From positions 91,246,756-91,310,755 of the forward strand of contig CM060731.1 of NCBI GenBank assembly GCA_030704615.1: a stretch of 64,000 nt of DNA. The letters are read 5' to 3'. This stretch comes from Takakia lepidozioides (Eukaryota; Streptophyta; Takakiopsida; Takakiales; Takakiaceae). Below the pieces are notes generated by a model. It was not told the DNA's origin, ran no database searches, and saw nothing but the letters and a program-made list of their open reading frames with translations. Both the position numbers and the translations under genes were made by a program. Of this stretch, positions 51,716-61,549 are shown one piece after another. Position 1 is the first letter of the stretch. Every line of letters starts with the position of its first letter.

Positions 51716-54700
51716 ATGGCTTCCTCTGAAGCAGAGTTCTTCTCTGACGACAAACCAGTGCCGTTCTCCTAGGAAGTCCTTGACAATGGATTTGCAATTG
51801 TTCTGGAACATGTCTTGGCTACCCGTTTTCAGCTGCAGAATGGCTCCATCTTTTTGGAGAAAGAGGTGTACGATCTTAAAGGGAAGTTGTTGAAATACTC
51901 TTTCCAAAACCGTGATGAGACGGCTCATATCAGCCAGTGGAGAGTGCGTCCTGGTCGATACAGAGTACTTGGAGAGCCTCGGCAAAAGTCCCTTGGGTCA
52001 TATGTGACGCCCAGGACTGCTGCTTCGGTCGTTGAAGACAAGAGGGAGGTGGTGGTGAAAAAAGAACAGACGTCCTCCACTCCAATCGTTGAGCTTTCGG
52101 ATTCTTCCGATGATGACATAAGTGAAATTCCAAATCCAGTCCTTCCTACTGTGGTTGGAGAAGCTGATGAAGAAGAGATTTGTAATGTCATTCCAAAATT
52201 GCGGGCGATGGGAGGAATGGCTGGATTCAAAAGTGAGTTGCGGGGAATTGATTGGGAATCTTTGAAGCAGGTGCCTCTGAAGTTCTTGCCGGAGACTTTT
52301 GATGGCGATATCCTATTCGAGCTGCCTCCTCCTCCTCCGCAAGTTGGAGGTGTAACAATCATGATGCATGGAATGGACAAGAAACACGATGGGCACCCGT
52401 TGTGCAGAACAAAAACATCCAATATTCAGAATGATGACAAGCTTGTTTTCAGGAGGACAGTTTGCAATGGACACCTTAGGTGTGATAATTTGAATTGCAG
52501 ACATTTTCTTCAGTCTGGGGTTCATAATCAAAGCGAATGGGAGGGTCTGGCGGAAAATCCATTTCAGCCTGGGACTGCCCCTCCACCGGCAAACACTTTC
52601 GTCTGCAAATTCTGCAAACTTGTGTCATCCTGCTTGGCGCTCTGCGGAGCAAGAATGTACTATGTTGGAAAACAATGACAAGAGCTTGTGTGCATTTCGG
52701 ATTCCATAACCATCCTGTCTCGAAGGGGGATTACAGGGAGAGTGTTGAGACAGTATCGAGGTTGATTAAACAGGAGTTCGGGAGAAACCCATCCGCAACA
52801 ACATCTGCAATTGCTCTTGGCGCAAGCAAGTCCTTCTTGGAAAGCCATATTTTGAGTGAAGGGGATTCTGTGGGGACTAAACTTGACGGTGCAGCATTGG
52901 ACCTGGTCATGGATCATTTCTCCACTTTAAGTTCACTGAACATTCGGCATCAGATCAATGCATTGAGAATGGGCTCTGGGATCAGAGGCTACATAGACAA
53001 TATTTTGGAATTGAAACGAGTGAGCAAGTACGATTACATCCAGGACAATGTATTCCCAGGTCAAGGTGCCATCAAAGTTTTTCTTTTCAAAATGTTGACT
53101 GTTGGGGAGGGCAGTGGGGTTAGCCTCGTGAAGCGGATGCAGAAGACTGGGGACTTGCAGAACTGTTTTCTTATGTTTGATCATGTGAAACGAATGAAGG
53201 ATTGGACAACAATGGCTTGTCATGTCTACGATCCAGTGTACCAACGAGTTATGACAATTGCAGTTTGTGACATGCAATCCGAGGATACGGAATCCCAGAA
53301 GCTCATGTGGAATTCCCTGATACGTATCATGGGCTGCCATGGGCTGCCATCTCCAAATTTCGTAGGTTTCATGGCGGATAGTGCTCAAGCAAATTTCAAT
53401 GCTGTTTGTATTGTCTTCGGATCGGGCGACCCAAAAGTTCCAATGCGAGGAAGAGAGCGTACATGTCTATTCCATTGGACACAATCTCTGGAAAAACATA
53501 CAAAGTCGGACATCAAACCAGAGATGTAGACTCAGCACCGTAAATTGTGCAAAGAGTACAAAGATGCTAGAACAATGAAGGAGGCGGACACTTTGTTCCA
53601 GACAATTCGTGCCTGGTGGTTCTCTTCTGGAGCTGCATCACTTGAGAGTATGAGAGCATTGGAAGATTGGCTGGCGTTTTGGCACTTCCGGTATAGACAG
53701 TGGGGAGCAGCCATGCCATTGGTACGAGGCTTATATTTATTGTTTTTTCATACATTTGCTTTCCATTTTATTGTGTCCTCGCTTTCTTTATGTTGTTTTC
53801 TGTTCACTGTTTTGAAGTGTGGTTCTGCACTTTGCAGAACATGTCCATTGAGGAAATGGTGGACATGCCATCTTGCAATTTGGCAGAAACTGTGCACAAC
53901 GCATGGTTGCAGCAGTCTAGGAAACGAGGTCGGGATTTGTATGTGGCAACAACAGATGATTTGATACGTGTCTTGCAACAACAAACCCGATACCGTGATT
54001 TCTTACGAGGTGGGGTTGGTGGCAAGGGTCCGGACAAATGAGAGTTGATGTTGCGTGCTGCAAACAGATCTGGGGATCCAATCAAGATAGCACGGTGAGC
54101 ATGTATGCCCAGGGAACGCCACTTGTTTCTAGAGTTCCACATCTTGAAGGGGAGGAGAGATTCGGCTCTTGTAAGAGGAAATTGAACACTCTACCTGGTT
54201 CGGATTCAGATTCCCACAGGGCAGACCGTGATAACTTCTCGAAGCCTCGTGTTCCCCTGCATGACAGCTCCATGTCCGGAACCTCCATTGTGGAGGAACC
54301 TCCAACACGACGGCAAGCTCCAGCATCAAACAGTGCCACTGAAATGGTGCAAGAGAGAAACAACCCCCTTGATGTGCTTGAGTCCGCATGCCCCGACCAC
54401 GTTTGGCACATAGAACGCACAAGTGTAGGGTCTCGTGTGAAATGTACAGCGATCAGGGCAACTAATTTCGAGAAGTGCACTTCATCTATATCCAGAGGTG
54501 GTGCCCAAACTCCTGCTGCGACTTTCACGGGCTTGATGTGTCCATACGGTCAACCAGAAGCCAAGAACCACAAGTTCTGGTTCTGCACAGATGATTGTGC
54601 CAGATGTGTGCATGGAACTGTGCATCCTTCCGTAGTGATGAAGCCATCTCCTCCAACCGTTTGGCCCGTGAAGGTGGGAACACATCTCAGCTTTCAGGAG

Positions 54701-55220
54701 ATTGAAATGCTGGAGGAGACAGGTTTTTCCCTTGCGAGACAACCCCAACTCCATGCATGTGCTACTACTCCTGCGTCCTCCCGGGTCCCCCCGGCAAATC
54801 CTGACTTGTGGCCAACCAAACGAGATGGAAAGCTCGTTCGGCGTTTCCCTCCAACCGTTGAATACTTTGGCAAAGTGGAGTCCGCAAGAATGCTCCAAGC
54901 TCGTGTTGGAAGCACCACGGAAGTACCCGATCCAGGATATGGTCGGGTATTCACAATCATCACTTCTACATCTGCTGTTCATGACAGGACCTACGACATC
55001 ACGGTTTCCAATTTCCCCAATTGCACATGTCCTGATTTTGTGAATATGCTATCAACCCAAAAAGGGCAAGAGAGGTAAATTCATACCCTGCAAACATTTG
55101 TATTTCATATTTTTGAAGAGGATGGTTTGCGATCCCAAACATGACAACTTCATTCACCAGGCCACTATGAGTTTCAACGAGGTCGATACTCTTTTGCAGC
55201 GGGATACAACACATGGGTAG
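51716..55220 (+). pseudogene. Mutator-like (MULE) transposase with zinc finger, DDE core and SWIM domain
   Basis: Starts MASSEAEFFSDDKPVPFS, then TAG at 51770. Acidic N-terminal part, then a WRKY/GCM1-like zinc finger (CNGHLRCDNLNCRHF, CKFCKLVSSC, HFGFHNHPV) with a frameshift near 52675. DDE core: HVYDPVYQRVMTIAVCDMQS, FVGFMADSAQA, CLFHWTQSLEKH (C..H motif), a stop at 53527, RAWWFSSG, then a GT-AG intron (about 53721-53838), then NLAETVHNAW (catalytic Glu). C-terminal SWIM: YDITVSNFPNCTCPDF, then a frameshift near 55070 before FIPCKHLYF. It catalyses element excision and insertion. Stops and frameshifts make this copy dead. Confidence 0.85.
53721..53838 (+). other. Intron in the MULE transposase
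   Basis: GTACGAGG...TTTGCAG, T-rich, between RYRQWGAAMPL and NMSIEEMVDMP. The minus-strand relative at 9760-12990 has a comparable non-coding break between RFRQFGDYMRQ and DMSLEDDTDMP, so the intron position appears conserved. Confidence 0.65.
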
Positions 55221-55619
55221 CATCAACTATGCAATGTGGTATGTGGATGACCATGATTTGAAATGTGTAATTCACATCAATTCGTCGGCGGTGCAAGATA
55301 TGGCCTCCAACTATACAGAGTGAGCTCTGAGTGACAACTTTTAGGTAGTGCACATTTGTCATTGCACCGTTCAAAGTCTACATGTCTTGCTGTCGCTATG
55401 CACTACAATCATCTTTTGAAGATGATCCTAACTCTCATTGTTATTTGAGGAGGGAGGAAGGTCTTCCCGTGGCAGCCTTTATGGCGCACACTTTGTGAGG
55501 ATATTTTTTCGTCCTCGTAATTGTAAAAGTGAAACAAGCATTTGTAATTGCACAATGTTGGATGCTGCAATTGTAGGCCTCAACGCTCGTCTTGATTCTA
55601 TTTAGGCAAGATTCCCTGC

Positions 55620-55863
55620 ATTAATTCCACGGTCATAGGACCATCCACGGTTATAGGCGGCGCATGTTAATGCTGACGTGGCAGATGACGGACAGTGCCA
55701 CATCATCATTTACCGCCACATCAGCATGCTGACATGACGCTCACGCCATGTCAGCGTGTGTGCAGGCTCACGCCACGTCAGCTGGCGTGAGCGTACGCTC
55801 ACGCCACGTCACTCCTACGTGAGCGTATGCTCACGCGCAACGCTCACGCCATTGCGTCGTTGT
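55620..55863 (+). repeat. MULE 3' terminus with TGACGTGG / CACGCCACGTCA repeats
   Basis: Homologous to 34203-34443. It contains CCACGGTTATAGG, several TGACGTGGC and GCTCACGCCACGTCAG words in both orientations, and ends CATTGCGTCGTTG. Homology between the two copies stops at this base, which therefore marks the element end. The repeated words could be transposase-binding sites; TGACGTGG is also a bZIP-type box. Confidence 0.75.
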
Positions 55864-57270
55864 TCGGGCTCGCCCGCATGGTGTTGGACGACAGAAGCTG
55901 TCTGGTTGTCCTGGCGAGCAGAGGCAAAAACACGCAGACAAGAATTGCGAAGTGGACCTGCAAGAGCGCCGTCCCAATTCTGAAGAAGAAGTGGACGTGC
56001 ATCAACACATTGGGCCTTCGGTCGGAAGGGAAGAAGGTAATTACGACATTGGCACTTGTCCTTTCATTTTCTTAGGAGTTTTGAAATGCGGTGCCGCATT
56101 CAATTTCTAATCGTTCCCCACTGTGTATGCAGACGAAGCAGTTTGATGCATACTGCTTTGTGAAGGAAAACTCCACCTTTGCTTTCCGGAAGGAGGGATT
56201 GTTGGTGGACCCGAACTGCGACCCCATCGATTACGACATCCTGTTCAACAACGTTCCCACGGAACTTCTCCCTCATAGCCTCACTTCAACTGAACCCCTG
56301 CGGTATTCACGCACTCGGAGCCCTGCCTTCATTCAGACAATTATGGAGACATGCATTGACGTGGAGGGCACAGTGCTCGACCTCATCTATGGGACAGGTA
56401 TGCAGAATCTTGTTGTATGCTATTCTGCAAACTCTCGTTATGCTTTCATTCGCAACATCTGAAGGGCCATGTCATAATGTGTGGATGGCATTGTAACAGG
56501 TGCCTCAATGTGGGCTGGGCGGTTTTCCGACCGGCACCTCTTTGCCTACGAGGAGGACACATCCGTCTAGGGATCCCATCTGGAAGGGCTGCAGCGGAAT
56601 GTGAAGGCTCCCATCGAAGCCCAGGACTCCTCGGATTCGTCGGAGTCGGAGAAAGAGATAGTGGACATTGATGCCGAGGAGAACCCGCAATACGAGTGAG
56701 TGCAAACATTGTAAGTTTGCAAAGCCTTCTGGGTGATTTTTTGTCAAACGCATTTCCGGACTCTGGTTCTCATTGGTCTCGTTGGTGATTGTTATGTGTA
56801 GGATTCCAGGATCCGGGTCGAAACATGTAGGGCCTACACTTCCTGCCAGGAAGAATGTCCCATTCTTTGCGAGGGCCAACTTCATGACGAGCCCGGTGAA
56901 GGACTACTCCCTTCCTAGTTATGCAGCTAAACTCGCAAATACAGCGATTAGACGATGTGAGAATCCCAGTAAAGTACAACAGATTTTGGAGAGGGCTAGG
57001 GAGGACAGAAGGATAAGGAAAGAGTTGGCAACAGCTGAGACAGGTAGACGGGTGCGAAAGTTCATATGTGATTCAGCGGATGAGAGCGATGCAGACAGGG
57101 AGGACGACGAGCCAACGGAGGTAAGATGGTCGGTTCCGCAAGGTGAAGATGGGACTTTCGAAAGCCTGGCCAACGAGCAATCCGCTGGAGAGGAGAAAGG
57201 CAACGACGGGGTGGAGGCGGAGCAGGACAGTCAAGGACAGGACGACGATAGTGATGATTTTCAAGATTAA
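55864..57270 (+). pseudogene. C-terminal half of a DNA-methyltransferase-like gene
   Basis: Four exons with GT-AG borders: to about 56036, 56135-56397, 56501-56697 and 56801-57270. Exon 1 (FGLARMVLDDRSCLVVLASR) aligns with the segment after motif IV in the copy at 61550-63999. Exon 2 ends RSPAFIQTIMET then GTVLDLIYGTG, and exon 3 begins ASMWAGRFSDRHLFAYEEDT. The pattern hP-helix-VLDxxxGTG-...-R-h-acidic matches motifs X, I and II of beta-class amino-methyltransferases. An in-frame TAG follows (near 56568). The tail is acidic. It begins at the MULE terminus, so motif IV is missing. Confidence 0.55.
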
Positions 57271-57399
57271 TAGAATTTTAATGAACTCTCTGTACATTTA
57301 AATTCTATTCCAAAGTATATAAAGGAAATTCTCCCCGTCCTTCATGTCCCCTCTCCCATTTGCCTCTCAACGACAACATCGTCCAAACCTGGTCCCTCC

Positions 57400-58452
57400 C
57401 AAAATCTGAAATGCGGCACCGCATTTCAATGTCTGAACGGAAATGTGGCAACTGCAAAAACCTCGTTTGCAAATGCGGCACCGTATTTCCAAAACCGGGG
57501 CAAGAACAATTTTCCGTTTCATGGTTTGGACATCAGAAACTGTTTGGACAAACGGAAATGCGGTGCCGCATTTCCGTTTCCGACACGGCAATTTTGCCGA
57601 TTGCCAGCTCCTTCCATGGAGGTAAATCGAAATGCGGAGGTCGAACATGGAAATGCGGTGCCGCATTTACCTTTTGGAGATGGACATTTTTCCAACTGCA
57701 GACCCATCGACGTTCTTGGGCTCCCATTCCATGATGCTAGACGGGAATGCGGCACCGCATTCCATTGTGCAATAAGAAATTTCGATGACGTACATGGAAA
57801 TGCGGCGCCGCATTTCCAAAACGGACATCGTTGTTTGCCCAATTCCAGACCCTTTGACGGAAATGCGGCACCGCATTCCATCGTCCTATAAAAACTTACA
57901 TTGTCCTATAAAAACTTTCGATTGCCCAACATGAAAATGCAGCGCCGCATTTCAAAAACAGACATCGTTGTTTGTCCAATTCCAGACCCGTGTGGGCATT
58001 CCGTCTTGATGGACGGAAATGCGGCACCGCATTCCATTGTCCGATTCGATATTTTGATGACAGACATGGAAATGCGGTGCCGCATTTCCAGAACTTCCAT
58101 CGTTGTTTGTCCAATTCCAGACCCTTCGACGGAAATGCGGCACCGCATTCCATTGTGCTCTCCAGAAATGTTGTGCCGCATTTCATTGTCCGGTACGAAA
58201 TTTCGATGACGGACATGGAAATGCAGTGGCGCATTTCAAGTATGGACATGGACAAGCATTAGCGACTGGACATGCTTGGACAATTCAAGGTCCAATATGG
58301 AAATGCGGCGCCGCATTTCAAATTCGAAGTATGGTAATGCCATGTCAGGAAATGAAATGTTGTACAGCATTTCCGTTACGACGACAACGGAGGAAAGGGA
58401 GCTGCTAGAAATCGCTGCATGGAGAAAAATGAAATGCGGTGCCGAATTTCCG
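57400..58452. repeat. Array of about 17 GAAATGCGGYRCCGCATTTC palindromes
   Basis: The 20-bp palindrome recurs about every 50-90 bp (57409, 57556, 57650, 57746, 57798, 57861, 58016, 58069, 58131, 58300 and others). Centres are GGCACC or GGTGCC in most and GGCGCC in a few. Between them is GTTTGTCCAATTCCAGACC. It lies between the methyltransferase-like fragment and the DGG gene. Small open frames are artefacts. Confidence 0.9.
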
Positions 58453-58739
58453 AGCTTCGGCGTGTACATGTTTCCTACAACTCATAGATGGATTTTCTTC
58501 ACCTCAGGACTCTGATATCGGACTCTGGTATAGTCATATGGACAGACACATTGTTCAAATGAGACCTCAAATTGTAAACAGTGGGCCAATTACGGCAGTT
58601 CTTGAACACGATGAAACACAAGCACACAGAAGTGAGGTACGATGGGTTGTTTTATTGATCAAACACGGTATCTCAAATTTAGCAACTCCAGACAAATCCA
58701 AGCCCTTCTCCTTCTACATGGGCGTCACCAAGTCGACGG

Positions 58740-59333
58740 AACTTCAATAGCCCTCAAAACAAGCTCATTACTGATGCGGCACCTCGAGGTAAACTGCAAT
58801 GCGGTCGATCTGGTGCCCTTGGTGGAGCTGACGACAATGTCATGCCCATCAATCATACCACCATCATACATTGACAAGGTCACTGTGGGCCTCCTGTGCC
58901 CGTGTGATTCGTCTTCGCAACTCAGCCGAATGTCTCCATACACTGGAAAAGCGGAGTGAACTCCACGAATATAGTTTTCCCCGGTGCCGTCCTCCCTGGT
59001 CCACTGGCAGCAGTTCCAGCACCAAAGTGAGGCCGTGCGTGATCTGTCCGGCATCCCATTCCACCTTGGTATATCGAGGTCAACAATTTTCAGGACCCAA
59101 GGACCGCATTGACCCTCGCCCTCACCTCGCTCAAAGCGGTAATAGCCCTCCAGATACTCCATTGCGCGCAAAGACTCCCGCTTGATTCCAGAAGCGTCTG
59201 TGAAAACAGAGAGCCAGACAATGATGTCTCCTGATTCTGGTTTGAACATAGCATAATCGTGGCCATGATAAGGGCAGTCAGCAGGATTTTGGCGGCACGG
59301 CATCCCTGAAAAAGAGTAGCGGAGTACGCTCAA
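58740..59333 (-). CDS. DGG-protein family member, function unknown
   Basis: About 200 codons without a stop. The probable exon start is GGATGCCGTGCC, after a splice-acceptor-like CTTTTTCAG near 59305. Conserved with the 59742-60422 copy: MPCxxNxxDCPY, DYAM, SGDI, an Arg-Thr-Ala then CWNCCQW, GENYIRGV, YGDIRL, SMYDGGMIDGHDIVVS and ELVLRAIEVP. Many beta-like segments and four or five conserved Cys suggest a compact beta-rich, perhaps metal-binding, fold. No family is recognised. The upstream exon is not identified. Confidence 0.6.
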
Positions 59334-59579
59334 TGACAGCAGCTCCCGGATGGAGGAGGCAGCAGCGCGGTGGCTGGAAGAAATTCAAGCAAATGCTGCA
59401 ATTCCTCACAAACACTCCAGGGCACATTTAAATTTCCCCCGACAGGAACCTGCACGGATGAAGATTAGCTACTCCATGAATGTAGCCGTTTCAGTTTCCT
59501 TCCCTGCCATGCAAACTATGGGCAGTAAGTGCCAGGTGGGCCTATAGCCACTCGAGACGACGAAGTCCATCCCCCCTTT

Positions 59580-59612
59580 GATGTAAATGCGGCGCCGAAT
59601 TTCCATCCGGGG
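59580..59612. repeat. Single GGCGCC palindrome resembling the 1-1140 array
   Basis: AAATGCGGCGCCGAATTTCC followed by ATCCGGGGGATGG combines the left arm of the 57-58 kb palindromes with the right arm of those at 1-1140. It lies between the two divergently oriented DGG genes. Confidence 0.7.
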
Positions 59613-59741
59613 GATGGACTTCGGTGGCAGATGTCAAACTATACCCCGTGGATGAGAAAGACGTATCGGTTCATCCACCGCTGGCGTGATGAACACGTTA
59701 CATGATGATTGGTGGGTACTTGAGACCCAGATGCTCCATTA

Positions 59742-60422
59742 TTGGAGCCCGCACTGGTCTTCCGCTTCTCATCATTTCGAAAATCTACGGGCTTTGTTGC
59801 TGTCCGCAAGGTCATTGTCATCGGCATCAAAGACGTCCTTAGGTCCTCTTTTGCAAGGATGCCGTGCTTCCGGAACCGGGACGACTGCCCTTATGGAGGC
59901 ATCGATTATGCAATGTATTCGGCCACATCGGGAGACATCGTTATCTGGTACATAGATTACACAGAAGATACTGGTTCGAATGTGGAAACATTGTCCGCTT
60001 TTGAGTATCTCCCAGGCCAGTACGCCTTCGAGCGGGGAGACGATCTTGGTCTGAGGAGTCCATGGCTCCTGTGCATCCTTGATTCCGATTTTCCCAGCTA
60101 CGACGGGCACCCATGCAGAAGAATGCGCACTGCTATGCTGTTGCGGTGGAACTGCTGCCAGTGGACGTGGGTGGATTCCATCGGAGAGACTTATACTCCT
60201 GAAGGAGTGCGCTCATCTTCACCATTGTATGGGGACATTCGCATTGGTGTGGACGACGAAAACGTGAAGCTTTCCATATTCGATGGTGGTATGATTGAAG
60301 GGCAGGACATTGTGGTGAACATCAACAGGGGCGGTACAACGGCTGCAATCCAGTTTACCTGGAGGAGCCCAATGACTCATGAGCTAGTTCTCAGAGCAGT
60401 CGAAGTCCCATTGACAACGTGA
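59742..60422 (+). CDS. DGG-protein family member, second copy
   Basis: 226 codons; the conserved part starts at MPCFRNRDDCPYGG. It shares with the minus-strand copy SGDIVIW, EYLPGQYAFERGD, RWNCCQWTW, GVRSSSPLYGDIRI, LSIFDGGMIEGQDIVV and ELVLRAVEVP. The two are divergent, heads toward each other's 5' side, about 410 bp apart. Conservation of spaced motifs with much silent and neutral change suggests past selection on the protein. No start is proven, because the N-terminal 40 residues do not align. Confidence 0.6.
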   Translation: MEPALVFRFSSFRKSTGFVAVRKVIVIGIKDVLRSSFARMPCFRNRDDCPYGGIDYAMYSATSGDIVIWYIDYTEDTGSNVETLSAFEYLPGQYAFERGDDLGLRSPWLLCILDSDFPSYDGHPCRRMRTAMLLRWNCCQWTWVDSIGETYTPEGVRSSSPLYGDIRIGVDDENVKLSIFDGGMIEGQDIVVNINRGGTTAAIQFTWRSPMTHELVLRAVEVPLTT

Positions 60423-60740
60423 CTTGTATTCAGAAGGCACATGGCTAAAGATTTGTTTGCACAATCAGCACAGTAGACGTGCTTCAAATGCAATTCATGT
60501 GGATCAATAAAAACCCCATTGTGCCCTCTTTTTGTTCTATTCTGTATCCATCGTTCCCAAAATGCGTCATTCCTCATTTCGTTTGGGATTGGGAGTGTGG
60601 GTGGATTTTGCAAGTGGTTGGTAGGCTGAAATGGGCCCCCATTGTACAGAGCAGTACCACCCTACCATTCGCGAAACATTGCCTTTCAATATGTAATTCT
60701 AAAAAACATTGCCGAACCTCCTTCATTGGGAGGTCCTTCT
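60423..60740. other. ~320 bp without a supported feature
   Basis: Downstream region of the DGG gene. It ends at the CCGTGACACCCTAAACCC motif that begins the next element terminus. Confidence 0.4.
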
Positions 60741-60890
60741 CCCCCTATGACCGTGACACCCTAAACCCTATTCCCGCGGACACTCATTTCCGGAAAATAG
60801 TCCTGCTCATGTTTTTTTTGACACTTACGACTCTGCTCATGGCTCATGCCGCTCATGGCTCATGGCTCATGAAATAGCAGCCCCCCCGGT
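60741..60890. repeat. GCTCATG-type element terminus, second example
   Basis: ACCCTATTCCCGCGGACACT followed by a T-run, repeated GCTCATGGCTCATGCC and GCTCATGAAATAGCAGCC. It matches the left terminus at 4025-4152 in order and content, so a second member of that element family starts here and runs right. Its other end is not in the window. Confidence 0.75.
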
Positions 60891-61079
60891 TAACAAGGCA
60901 AACCAGTTTGCTGCTTGTGCCTCCATAAAGCCACAACACTTTTCATAAAGGCCTGGTGTACCAAGCTTTGTCAAAAAATTCTACCATGATCAATCTTGTA
61001 ACTAGATATCTTTATCACTGAAACCACGGGGCATTCACTGGAATGTTATCAACATACCAAGCCCCTGCATTGGAATGTG

Positions 61080-61410
61080 CCTACGTCGTGAGCAGGTGCA
61101 CACTCACATTATCCAAAGCGGATCCCTGCAAAATCTTTTCTTCCTCACCACCCTTGCGAACATGCCAGGTATGTGCGAGAGCATCATGGATGCTCACCAG
61201 AATTGAGAATGCCTGAACGCTCTTTGATCACGTGGACTTTATCATGATGGATTTACCAAGCATTCTTCTAGCAGGAATGGTTTGGAGACCAACGAGCAAA
61301 TGATGCGAGAATGCTCTACCCAAACCAAAGACGTTTGTTTGTTTTTGCAATGCACACAAGCCTGTGAGCTCCGCAAAACACTAAATAGATTGAAGGAACA
61401 ATCCGGGCAG
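61080..61410 (+). pseudogene. PPR gene fragment
   Basis: The plus strand reads REQVHTHIIQSGSLQNLFFL, then TTLANMPGMCESIMDAHQN, then LFDHVDF and, in another frame, LETNEQMMREC. This is the order of a PLS-class PPR protein. The last part matches EALETYEQMMREG near 7450. Stops and frameshifts are present. Confidence 0.65.
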
Positions 61411-61549
61411 TCCATGCAACCCCCTTCTCTAACGATAGTTTGTTCCCATGAATTTGCATCCCACGCACACATTACAAACATGACAACAAGGACACACAAC
61501 CATCCCATTTCAAAATTGGCCCCGAATGAAAGCAAAAGAAAACTTCATA

